DNA of 14,835 bases, taken from positions 1 through 14,835 of the forward strand of contig CAJMOJ010000050.1 in the NCBI GenBank assembly GCA_905215035.1, written 5' to 3'. Numbering within the stretch: position 1 is the first letter of the stretch; the number at the start of each line of letters is the position of its first letter. The stretch comes from an uncultured bacterium. GTDB taxonomy: Bacteria > Actinomycetota > Coriobacteriia > Coriobacteriales > Eggerthellaceae. Shown piece after piece: positions 7,990 through 14,241 of this stretch. The notes beneath the pieces are model-generated. The model was not told where the DNA came from. It saw only the letters and a list, made by a program, of their open reading frames with translations, and searched no databases. A program made the position numbers and the translations under genes.

Positions 7990-9240
7990 CTATGATGCAC
8001 GTGAACGAGCAATTTCTACAGCAGTTATAGACTGATCTTGATCATTTCTCACCGACACATCAGGTGATACTCCCGAGCCATCCAACGAACGACCTGAAGG
8101 AGTTAAATAAATCGCTGCCGTATACCGTAATGCTCCGCCAAAAGAAAGAGGCTGCATTACTTGCACCGACCCTTTTCCCTGCGTCACAGTTCCTACCACG
8201 GTCGCTTTGTTAACTTCTTGCAAAGACGCTGCTAACACTTCTGCTGCACCCGCTGTATTCTCATTTACGATAACCACCACGGGAACATCAGTAAGAGGTT
8301 CTCCATCTGCACTTCGGGTGGTGGTATTTACGTTGGTTTGAATTTGCACAACTGTGCCCGATTGAATAAAGAATGAGGCAATCTCAACTGCTTGCGTTAA
8401 ATAGCCACCAGGAACATCACGTAAATCAATCACAAAAGCACGCGCACCTTGCTGAAGCGATGTCTGAACCGTTTCTCGCATCACTTTTGCAGAATCAGCA
8501 GAAAGTTGTTTTATATCAATAAAGGAAACGCCATCGATAACTTCAAAGGTAATGTTGTCAGTTGATGTATCTCGATATTCAAGGGTGGTAGTAAAAGTAT
8601 TTTGCGCTGTTACATCTCCCGTATTTGAATCACGGCGCCAGGTAATAATGACATCATCATTTTGGTTGCGGTCCAGCGTGTTAACAACCTCTGCCATAGT
8701 CCATACATCTTTATGGACTCCATCAATTGCATCAACAAAATCGCCCGGCTGCACTCCCAACGCTGCAGCTTGAGATCCATCAAAAACATCTGCAGCGTAA
8801 CAGGTTCCGTCCTTTTCTCCAAAGAGAATACCAACACCTGCTTCTGGATTGCTTGTATTAGCAAGATAGATGTTGTAAGCATCTTCGTCATAATAATGCA
8901 GATAGGAATCATCGGCTGATGAAATATAGGAATTCATTACCAAATCAGTAGCAGTACCGAGATCATACTCATCCAATGAATCTTTATTGAGTATATCTTC
9001 GACCTCCGACACACGAGCAGCAAGAGAGTCATAAGCAGAGCTGTTTGAATGAGCCGCGTTTGTCTGTTGTGCAGCAGAATCCGTAATTCCTAACATTCCC
9101 ATAAGAACATCATTTCCACGAGCCCAGAAACCTGCACAAAACGCGAGAAACACAAAAAGGCATAATCCCATACCGCGCATAATACGAGCATTCTTTTTAT
9201 ACTGCGGCACCAATTTCGATTTAACAGAATTGTCTGCCAC
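7990..9240 (-). CDS. Membrane-anchored S41 (CtpA/CtpB-like) PDZ protein, predicted proteolytically inactive
   Basis: S41 carboxy-terminal processing proteases cut extracytoplasmic proteins with a Ser-Lys(-Gln) active site. This 416-residue protein has one membrane anchor (about residues 24-41, GLCLFVFLAFCAGFWA) after a basic N-terminus, so the rest should lie outside the membrane. A PDZ domain spans about 135-203 (VGILFGEKDG, LGVQPGDFVDAIDG). The S41 core follows: VIDLRDVPGGYLTQAVEIAS at 270-289, VNENTAGAAEVLA at 325-337, GKGSVQ at 355-360 and GRSLDGSGVSPD at 383-394. Lys356 and Gln360 match the catalytic Lys and Gln. The position 25 residues before the Lys, Ser in E. coli Prc and B. subtilis CtpB, is Gly331 (codon GGT). 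It follows ftsX, as ctpB follows ftsEX in Bacillus. GGGG lies 6 bases before the ATG. A non-catalytic scaffold or regulator is my inference. Confidence 0.88.
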   Translation of the reverse strand: MADNSVKSKLVPQYKKNARIMRGMGLCLFVFLAFCAGFWARGNDVLMGMLGITDSAAQQTNAAHSNSSAYDSLAARVSEVEDILNKDSLDEYDLGTATDLVMNSYISSADDSYLHYYDEDAYNIYLANTSNPEAGVGILFGEKDGTCYAADVFDGSQAAALGVQPGDFVDAIDGVHKDVWTMAEVVNTLDRNQNDDVIITWRRDSNTGDVTAQNTFTTTLEYRDTSTDNITFEVIDGVSFIDIKQLSADSAKVMRETVQTSLQQGARAFVIDLRDVPGGYLTQAVEIASFFIQSGTVVQIQTNVNTTTRSADGEPLTDVPVVVIVNENTAGAAEVLAASLQEVNKATVVGTVTQGKGSVQVMQPLSFGGALRYTAAIYLTPSGRSLDGSGVSPDVSVRNDQDQSITAVEIARSRAS

Positions 9241-9270
9241 GATTCACCCCTTTTTATCTCAAATAGTAAA

Positions 9271-9327
9271 GCTCGTCCCTTTTGTTAGGTTCGCAACGCA
9301 TGCAATCCTAACATATCAGAGACGAGC
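9271..9327 (-). promoter_or_regulatory. Nested stem-loop in the 5' leader of the S41 gene
   Basis: An outer 7-bp stem pairs GCTCGTC (9271-9277) with GACGAGC (9321-9327). Inside, a second 7-bp stem pairs TGTTAGG (9283-9289) with CCTAACA (9307-9313). They are separated by an asymmetric internal loop of 5 and 7 bases and closed by a 17-base loop. It ends about 30 bases before the S41 ATG and leaves the ribosome binding site free. No T-run follows on the minus strand, so it is not an intrinsic terminator. It could be an RNA control element, an mRNA stabiliser or a processing site between ftsX and the S41 gene. I do not recognise a known riboswitch class. Confidence 0.45.
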
Positions 9328-9330
9328 CTT

Positions 9331-9360
9331 ATTGTAGTGTGGCTTGCCATGGTTAGCCAC
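9331..9360 (-). promoter_or_regulatory. Operator-like palindrome with adjoining -10 box upstream of the S41 gene
   Basis: Positions 9339-9360 form a 22-bp interrupted palindrome: GTGGCT, two bases, CCATGG, two bases, AGCCAC, with 18 of 22 positions symmetric. Immediately downstream on the minus strand is TACAAT (9336-9331), five of six to the -10 consensus. A weak -35 candidate, TGGCTA, lies 17 bases further up, so the palindrome covers the -35 edge and spacer, where a repressor would bind. No T-run follows on the minus strand, so it is a poor terminator for ftsX. It may be an internal promoter with an operator; which regulator is unknown. Confidence 0.4.
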
Positions 9361-9394
9361 TAAAACGTTTTTTATTTCAGCAAATACTACGTAC

Positions 9395-10308
9395 TTAGAC
9401 CTTAAGATAACGACGCATTGCGAGTAGTGAACCAAAAATACCGATAAGCAAACCTGCCACTAATAGACCAATATAGATGAGAACAAAGGTTATAGGATCA
9501 ATGGCAATAGGTAGCCATGGAAGCGCTTCTGAAATACGTGGCAATAAAAGAAGATGCAACATTTCTAAAATAATAATTGCAAGTACCGATCCAATAACAG
9601 CATGAAGCGCACCCTCCATCAAAAATGGACCACGGATAAATCCATTTGATGCACCCACCAAACGCATGATAGCAATCTCTTTTCTACGAGCAAGAATTGC
9701 CAGACGAATAGTGTTATTAATAAAGATAAAGGCGATACAATAAGTAGCGCAATTAAGGCAACACCGACAATGCGAATAGCATTAGTAAAGCTAAAAAGCT
9801 TATCGACAGTCTTTTGCCCATATTGCAACGAATCAGAAGGATCTTCTGGATTATCACAAATAGATACAAACGTCTGATTATCTAAAATACCTTGTGCAAT
9901 AGATGAAACCTCTTGAGCTTCAGCAAGCTGTACATCAATAGAAGCAGGTAAGGGGTTTTGACCATCAAGTTGAGCAACAATATCAGGATTTGAAGTCATT
10001 GAAGTAGTAAAGTTCTCGAGCGCTTGTTCCTTAGTAGTAAAGGATACTGATTCGACGCCCTCCATACCCTCTATGCTATGCATGACTGATTCAATATCTT
10101 CTTGTGATGCATCATCAGCAACATATGCTGTAATAGATACTTGTGATTCAACATCAGCAACAACATTATTAATAACGCTACCAGCGATGAAGAAAACACC
10201 AATAATAAGTAATGATAAAAAGATAGTAATGATAGAACCAAGAGTCGTAGATAAATTACGGCTAAATCCCGTAAGCGACTCTCGGAAAAAATAAAACAGA
10301 CTAGACAT
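9395..10308 (-). pseudogene. ftsX: Cell division protein FtsX, interrupted by a one-base frameshift
   Basis: FtsX is the membrane partner of the FtsE ATPase at the septum; its large external loop controls peptidoglycan hydrolases. The first frame starts MSSLFYFFRESLTGFSRNLS and runs through a first membrane segment (about 22-45), an external domain (about 50-170) and the start of the second membrane segment (VGVALIALLIV, ending at residue 191). The homology then continues in the other frame from 9736 with IAFIFINNTIRLAILARRKE, MRLVGAS, and two more membrane segments, ending LLAMRRYLKV. Adding one base near 9736-9737 would restore a normal 304-residue FtsX. As read, translation stops at 9619 after 229 residues, losing the last two membrane helices. 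The ATG overlaps the ftsE stop by 8 bases. A sequencing error or a real mutation is possible; no slippery heptamer is visible. Confidence 0.9.
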
Positions 10309-11161
10309 CGAAACCGTACACTCCTCTATCTTGATCGCGGGTAAGATGACCTTTATCAAGGGCGATAACACGACGACGCATGTTGTCAACCATCTCGCGG
10401 TCATGTGTTGCTACAAGCACAGTTGTGCCGGTACGGTTAATTCTTTCCAGCAAATCCATAATGCCACGAGAATTTTGAGGATCCAAGTTACCGGTAGGCT
10501 CATCGCAAATCAAAAGAGGTGGACGATTTACAATAGCGCGCGCAATAGAAACACGCTGTTGCTCACCACCTGAAAGTTGATCAGGATATTTTTGAAGTTT
10601 ATCCTGCAAACCAACCAGACGAATTACCTCAGGAACTTGCGTCTTAATTACATGGCGTGATTTTCCAATTACTTCAAGCGCAAAAGCAACGTTCTCAAAA
10701 ACAGTTTTATTTGGTAATAACTTAAAGTCTTGGAAAACGCACCCGATATTACGACGCAAATAAGGTACGCGCCAGTTACGCATTTCGCCTAAATCTTCTT
10801 CAGCAACATAAATATGACCTGAAGTAGGCTTTAGCTCACGGGTAAGCAATTTAATAAAGGTTGATTTACCTGATCCTGAATGACCAACCAAAAACACAAA
10901 TTCACCTGGAAAAATATGAAGAGAAATATCTTCCAAAGCAGGTTTTTGAGGTTGTGCTGGATATACCTTGGTTACATGATCAAAGGTAATAACTGGATTT
11001 CCCGCATTTTGCGGTGTCTGATCAATATCCAAAGCTGGAAGCGCTTGAGATAATTGCTCAGTAATCGAGGCCGGTGTGGGCGCAGAATGCTTTCCCGCAA
11101 CCTGACCGGTTTCATCTAGTGCCACTCTTATGCTCCGTTCAAATCTTACATTTAGAGACAT
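10301..11161 (-). CDS. ftsE: Cell division ATP-binding protein FtsE with N-terminal extension
   Basis: FtsE is the cytoplasmic ABC ATPase that energises FtsX during division. The ATPase part starts near residue 57 (VITFDHVTKVYP) and has Walker A GHSGSGKST (93-101), Q-loop FQDFKLLPN (143-151), signature LSGGEQQRVSIARA (196-209), Walker B LLICDEPTGNLDP (216-228) and the H-loop ATHD (251-254). At 286 residues it is some 55 longer than usual FtsE (about 220-230), because of an S/A/Q/P-rich N-terminal segment with no domain I recognise. The start is uncertain: the ATG at 11161 has no visible ribosome binding site, while an in-frame GTG at 11125 has GGAG 7 bases upstream and would give 274 residues. 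Neither removes the extension. It follows the transketolase subunit by 13 bases and overlaps ftsX. Confidence 0.94.
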   Translation of the reverse strand: MSLNVRFERSIRVALDETGQVAGKHSAPTPASITEQLSQALPALDIDQTPQNAGNPVITFDHVTKVYPAQPQKPALEDISLHIFPGEFVFLVGHSGSGKSTFIKLLTRELKPTSGHIYVAEEDLGEMRNWRVPYLRRNIGCVFQDFKLLPNKTVFENVAFALEVIGKSRHVIKTQVPEVIRLVGLQDKLQKYPDQLSGGEQQRVSIARAIVNRPPLLICDEPTGNLDPQNSRGIMDLLERINRTGTTVLVATHDREMVDNMRRRVIALDKGHLTRDQDRGVYGFDV

Positions 11162-11174
11162 CTAACTTAGTATA

Positions 11175-12155
11175 TCAATTGTTTTTGCGTGCTAGTACAT
11201 TCTTCACAGCTTGTACAATTGCTGCAGCATCCAAATTGAAATATGTCATAAGTTCTTCGAATTCACCCGACTTACCAAACTTATCCTTCATACCTATACA
11301 TTCAATAGGTACTGGATTGGTCTGAGAAGCAAATTCACATACCGCTGAACCCAAACCACCATAGACAGAATGCTCCTCGGCAACAACAGCACATCCAGTT
11401 TTCTGCAAGGAGGCACCAAGAGTTTGTGTATCGAGCGGTTTTATACAAAATGCATCGATCACCTCGGCGCTGATGCCCTCATCACGCAACATTTCAGCAG
11501 CCTTATTTGCCTCAGCAATTTCAACACCGCAAGCAACAATTGTCACATCGGTTCCTTCTTGAAGCACATATGCTCTACCCACCTCAAGCTCAACATCAGG
11601 AGCGTAAACAGCAGGAAGAGACGCACGTCCCATGCGTACATATACTGGACCTGGAACGTCTGCGGCCAATCGAATTGCAGAGCATGCTGCTGCATAATCT
11701 GCAGGAACTAAAACGGTCATATTAGGAAGTCCGCGCATGAGAGAAATATCTTCAAGCATCTGATGTGAGCCACCATCAGGACCAACCGAAATGCCAGCAT
11801 GCGTAGGTGCAATCTTTACATTTAACTTCGAATAACATACGGTATTGCGAATCTGATCATACGCACGACCCGTGCCAAACACTGCAAATGATCCGGTATA
11901 TGCAATATTACCAGCCAATGCCAACCCAGCCGCCACATCAATCATATTTTGTTCTGCAATTCCTACATTAAAGAGGCGTTTTGCATTTTCAGGCGAACTT
12001 TCCGCAAACGCCTTCGTAGTTGTTGAGCCAGTCAAATCTGCATCAACAGCAACGATTTTTTTACCCTCGTTGGCAAGTTGCGCAAGAGTAGCACCATATG
12101 CTGCACGCGTTGCTTTTTTTTGGGCCTTTTGTTCCTCAGTTGCAAGCTTAACCAC
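11175..12155 (-). CDS. Transketolase, C-terminal (pyrimidine-binding and C-terminal domain) subunit
   Basis: This is the second half of a split transketolase, a thiamine diphosphate enzyme moving two-carbon units between sugar phosphates in the pentose phosphate pathway. From the chosen start the protein has 326 residues. It shows VAVDADLTGST, then NVGIAEQNM at 63-71 with E68 as the glutamate that activates the cofactor. Further typical segments are PTHAGISVGPDGGSHQ, the PVYVRMGR segment, and the C-terminal domain with IDAFCIKPLD and EEHSVYGGLGS. I chose the GTG at 12155 because GGAGG lies 8 bases upstream; it overlaps the end of the N-terminal subunit gene (stop 12148-12150). An ATG at 12170 would add five residues but lacks a good site, and the open frame up to 12284 only shadows the neighbour. 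It ends in TGA, the only such stop among the visible genes. Confidence 0.93.
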   Translation of the reverse strand: MVKLATEEQKAQKKATRAAYGATLAQLANEGKKIVAVDADLTGSTTTKAFAESSPENAKRLFNVGIAEQNMIDVAAGLALAGNIAYTGSFAVFGTGRAYDQIRNTVCYSKLNVKIAPTHAGISVGPDGGSHQMLEDISLMRGLPNMTVLVPADYAAACSAIRLAADVPGPVYVRMGRASLPAVYAPDVELEVGRAYVLQEGTDVTIVACGVEIAEANKAAEMLRDEGISAEVIDAFCIKPLDTQTLGASLQKTGCAVVAEEHSVYGGLGSAVCEFASQTNPVPIECIGMKDKFGKSGEFEELMTYFNLDAAAIVQAVKNVLARKNN

Positions 12156-12981
12156 AGACAGAACCTCCATCAATCTCTTTGAGCGCTTGGGTAGCCTGTT
12201 CATCATTGGGCGCTTTACCATGCCAACCTGCTTGGTTTTCCATAAACGAAACGCCTTTACCTTTAATAGTTGTCGCGATAACAACCTGGGGCTTATTGCT
12301 GGTAGTATCCTTACACGTTTGCAATATTGCTATAAGCGCTTGCAAATCATGTCCGTCAACTTCATGGACGTCCCAACCAAATGCTTTAAATTTGTCACAG
12401 AGACTTCCAATCTCGCAAACTTCTTTTACAGGACCATCAATCTGTAAACCATTTTGATCAACAATAGCAATAAGATTATCAAGATTATTAAACGCCGCAA
12501 AAGTTGCCGCTTCCCATACTTGACCTTCTTCACATTCCCCGTCGCCTAAAACGGTATATACATGATGGGGAGATGCATCAAGTTTCAAACCAGCCGCAAG
12601 ACCCGCAGCAATCGATAACCCTTGCCCTAATGATCCCGTTGAAACTTCTACGCCAGGAAGCAAATTCGAATCAGGATGACCCTGCAAGCGCGTACCGAGC
12701 TTGCGCAATGTCTTTAATTCCTCATGAGCGATATAGCCTGCCTCAGCAAGCGTCGCATACAGAGCTGGTGCCGCATGTCCTTTTGACATAATGACACGAT
12801 CACGATCAGGGTCATCAGGATTTTGAGGGTCGTATTCTACAATACCTCCAAAATAAAGTGCGGCCATAATATCGGCAGCAGAAAGCGACCCACCTGGATG
12901 ACCACTCCCCGCCTCGTGGATCATGTCGATAATGTTGTGACGAATTGATTGCGCGTGATCCGCAACAGTAGTGAGATCCAT
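12148..12981 (-). CDS. Transketolase, N-terminal (TPP-binding) subunit
   Basis: First half of the split transketolase; it binds the diphosphate and Mg of thiamine diphosphate and pairs with the product of the overlapping downstream gene. The 277-residue protein has SGHPGGSLSAAD (H28), MSKGHAAPALY (H69), QGHPD (H102), STGSLGQGLS, and the TPP motif GDGECEEGQVWEA at 146-158 followed by the DQNG (175-178) that supplies the second Mg ligand. It ends in a helix and a short tail (KEIDGGSVCG). AAGGAAGGA lies just before the ATG. It is 15 bases after prfB. Split transketolases are common in Archaea, Firmicutes and some Actinobacteria, so the split itself is not a defect. Sugar specificity cannot be read from the sequence. 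Confidence 0.94.
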   Translation of the reverse strand: MDLTTVADHAQSIRHNIIDMIHEAGSGHPGGSLSAADIMAALYFGGIVEYDPQNPDDPDRDRVIMSKGHAAPALYATLAEAGYIAHEELKTLRKLGTRLQGHPDSNLLPGVEVSTGSLGQGLSIAAGLAAGLKLDASPHHVYTVLGDGECEEGQVWEAATFAAFNNLDNLIAIVDQNGLQIDGPVKEVCEIGSLCDKFKAFGWDVHEVDGHDLQALIAILQTCKDTTSNKPQVVIATTIKGKGVSFMENQAGWHGKAPNDEQATQALKEIDGGSVCG

Positions 12982-12996
12982 GACGTCCTTCCTTTA

Positions 12997-14079
12997 TTAT
13001 TGCGACGCCTTCCAACGATGATAACCAATGACAAATTCATCAATATCACCATCAAGAGCGGCATCAACGTTTCCACTTTCGATATTACTACGCGTATCCT
13101 TAATTAGGCGATAAGGATACAAGACATAATTTCTAATTTGGCTTCCAAATGAGTTATCCATTTTCTCGCCTTTAAGCGCATTGAGTTCTTCAGCACGCTT
13201 CTGTTCTTCAATTTCATATAGCTTGCCACGCAAAACCCTAAAAGCAACTTCTTTATTTTGGAGCTGGGATTTTTCGTTTTGACACGTAACTACAATACCT
13301 GTTGGTATATGAGTAATACGTACCGCTGAATCAGTGGTATTAACCGACTGTCCGCCTGGCCCTGAAGAGCGATAGACATCAACACGCACGTCATTGGGAT
13401 CAATTTCAACAGCGATATCATCATCGGGCAGCACAGGAACAACCTCTACGCCCGCAAACGTTGTTTGACGCCGTTTTTTATCATCGGTAGGAGAAATACG
13501 CACAAGACGATGAACGCCATGCTCGCTCTTTAACATGCCGTATGCATTTTTCCCTTCCACCTGGAAACTAACACGATCAAGACCAATACCTTCACCTGGT
13601 ACAATATCTAATACTTTAGTCTTCCAACCCTTGGTTTCTGCATAGCGGCTATACATGCGATACAGCATTTCAGTCCAGTCTTGCGCCTCAAGACCGCCTT
13701 GGCCTGGATTAATAGTAATGATTGCGTCCGAATCATCATAAGGATTCGAAAACCATGATTCAATCTCAAAATCATCTAACACATGTTCAAGCGTAGTGAG
13801 ACAGGACTCGAACTCTTGTTGAAACTCTGGATCATCATCCGCAAAATCTGAAGCAACTGTTGCATCTTCAAGAAGCTTTTGTGCATCTGAAAAGCGCTCA
13901 ATTACATCGCGATAATCACTTGCCTTTTTTGAAATTACTTGCGCTTTATCACTATCATTCCAAAAGTCTGGCGATGCAATAAGCTTTTCTAATGATGCCA
14001 ATTCTTGTTGTTTATCGCTAATATGAAGATACGCTTTGGCATCATTGAGACGACCGAGAGCTTCTTCTAACGTAATCAA
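12997..14079 (-). CDS. prfB: Peptide chain release factor 2 (RF2) with SPT in place of the SPF codon-recognition tripeptide
   Basis: RF2 ends translation at UGA and UAA. The 360-residue protein has the N-terminal helical domain (residues 1-105), NPGQGGLEAQDW at 124-135, the recognition loop HRLVRISPTDDKKRRQTTFAG at about 190-210, and the catalytic GGQ at 242-244 (RSSGPGGQSVNTTDSAVR). The tripeptide usually SPF in RF2 reads S196-P197-T198 (codons TCT CCT ACC). RF1 has PxT at this place, so the Thr is RF1-like. The rest of the sequence, including the N-terminal AYL and PDFWN blocks, is RF2-like. The start is TTG with AGGA 5 bases upstream; no in-frame ATG occurs before residue 138. The classical UGA frameshift site of E. 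coli prfB (after GYL) is absent: AYLHISDK reads straight through. Confidence 0.94.
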   Translation of the reverse strand: MITLEEALGRLNDAKAYLHISDKQQELASLEKLIASPDFWNDSDKAQVISKKASDYRDVIERFSDAQKLLEDATVASDFADDDPEFQQEFESCLTTLEHVLDDFEIESWFSNPYDDSDAIITINPGQGGLEAQDWTEMLYRMYSRYAETKGWKTKVLDIVPGEGIGLDRVSFQVEGKNAYGMLKSEHGVHRLVRISPTDDKKRRQTTFAGVEVVPVLPDDDIAVEIDPNDVRVDVYRSSGPGGQSVNTTDSAVRITHIPTGIVVTCQNEKSQLQNKEVAFRVLRGKLYEIEEQKRAEELNALKGEKMDNSFGSQIRNYVLYPYRLIKDTRSNIESGNVDAALDGDIDEFVIGYHRWKASQ

Positions 14080-14093
14080 ACTAATCCTATCAT
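14076..14093 (-). other. Five-codon upstream frame overlapping the prfB start
   Basis: ATG ATA GGA TTA GTT TGA lies just before prfB; its UGA stop overlaps the prfB TTG start codon by two bases. A UGA stop at this point would make prfB initiation sensitive to termination efficiency. Its own ribosome binding site is poor (AGG only one base before the ATG), so chance is the default explanation. Confidence 0.25.
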
Positions 14094-14150
14094 GCCTAAC
14101 TTGCAGTTTTTAAGTAGATAATTATCTTGTCGCTTTTTTGAACGCACCTA

Positions 14151-14156
14151 AGTATA
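14151..14156 (-). promoter_or_regulatory. Candidate -10 box for prfB
   Basis: On the minus strand it reads TATACT, 72 bases upstream of the prfB TTG. The -35 position 17 bases upstream (TAGGTC) is a poor match, so this is a weak call. If active, it would start the prfB-tkt-ftsE run independently of secA. Confidence 0.3.
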
Positions 14157-14160
14157 GAGG

Positions 14161-14191
14161 AAGAGACACCCGCGACCTATGAGTGCCTCTT
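14161..14191 (-). terminator. Weak hairpin after secA, possible terminator
   Basis: A 9-bp stem with one G-T wobble pairs AAGAGGCAC with GTGTCTCTT on the minus strand around a 13-base loop. It is followed by a pyrimidine-rich stretch (CCTCTATACTT) with no clean T-run. It lies 51 bases after the secA stop and just before the candidate prfB -10 box. It could end or attenuate the secA transcript. Confidence 0.35.
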
Positions 14192-14241
14192 TTCTCATCG
14201 GCTTATAGCCATCTAAATTGTTTAAGTGGTTTGAGAAAAAG

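Noticed and set aside
9282..9314. tRNA T-arm-like segment (TTAGGTTCGCAACGC)
   Set aside because: No acceptor, D-arm or anticodon arm around it; it is part of the nested stem-loop described.
9339..9360. Palindrome as intrinsic terminator of ftsX
   Set aside because: On the minus strand it is followed by ACTACAATAAGG, with no T-run; the T-rich side faces the plus strand, where no gene ends.
9720..9745. Programmed -1 frameshift in ftsX
   Set aside because: No X-XXY-YYZ slippery heptamer is in register at the junction and no strong downstream hairpin is visible; an indel is simpler.
10309..10404. Upstream extension of the ftsX frame inside ftsE
   Set aside because: The family start MSSLFYFFRES fits at 10308 with a normal 8-base overlap with ftsE; the extra residues have no FtsX similarity.
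12156..12284. Upstream extension of the transketolase C-subunit frame to 12284
   Set aside because: It would overlap the N-subunit gene by over 130 bases and begins with low-similarity basic residues; the GTG at 12155 has a strong ribosome binding site.
11872..12447. Long plus-strand open frame (191 codons) across the transketolase genes
   Set aside because: It lies antisense to two well-supported genes with clear motifs; its translation shows no family features and it has no ribosome binding site context.
13990..14079. E. coli-type programmed +1 frameshift in prfB
   Set aside because: No in-frame TGA after the AYL segment; the frame is open from the TTG through the whole protein.
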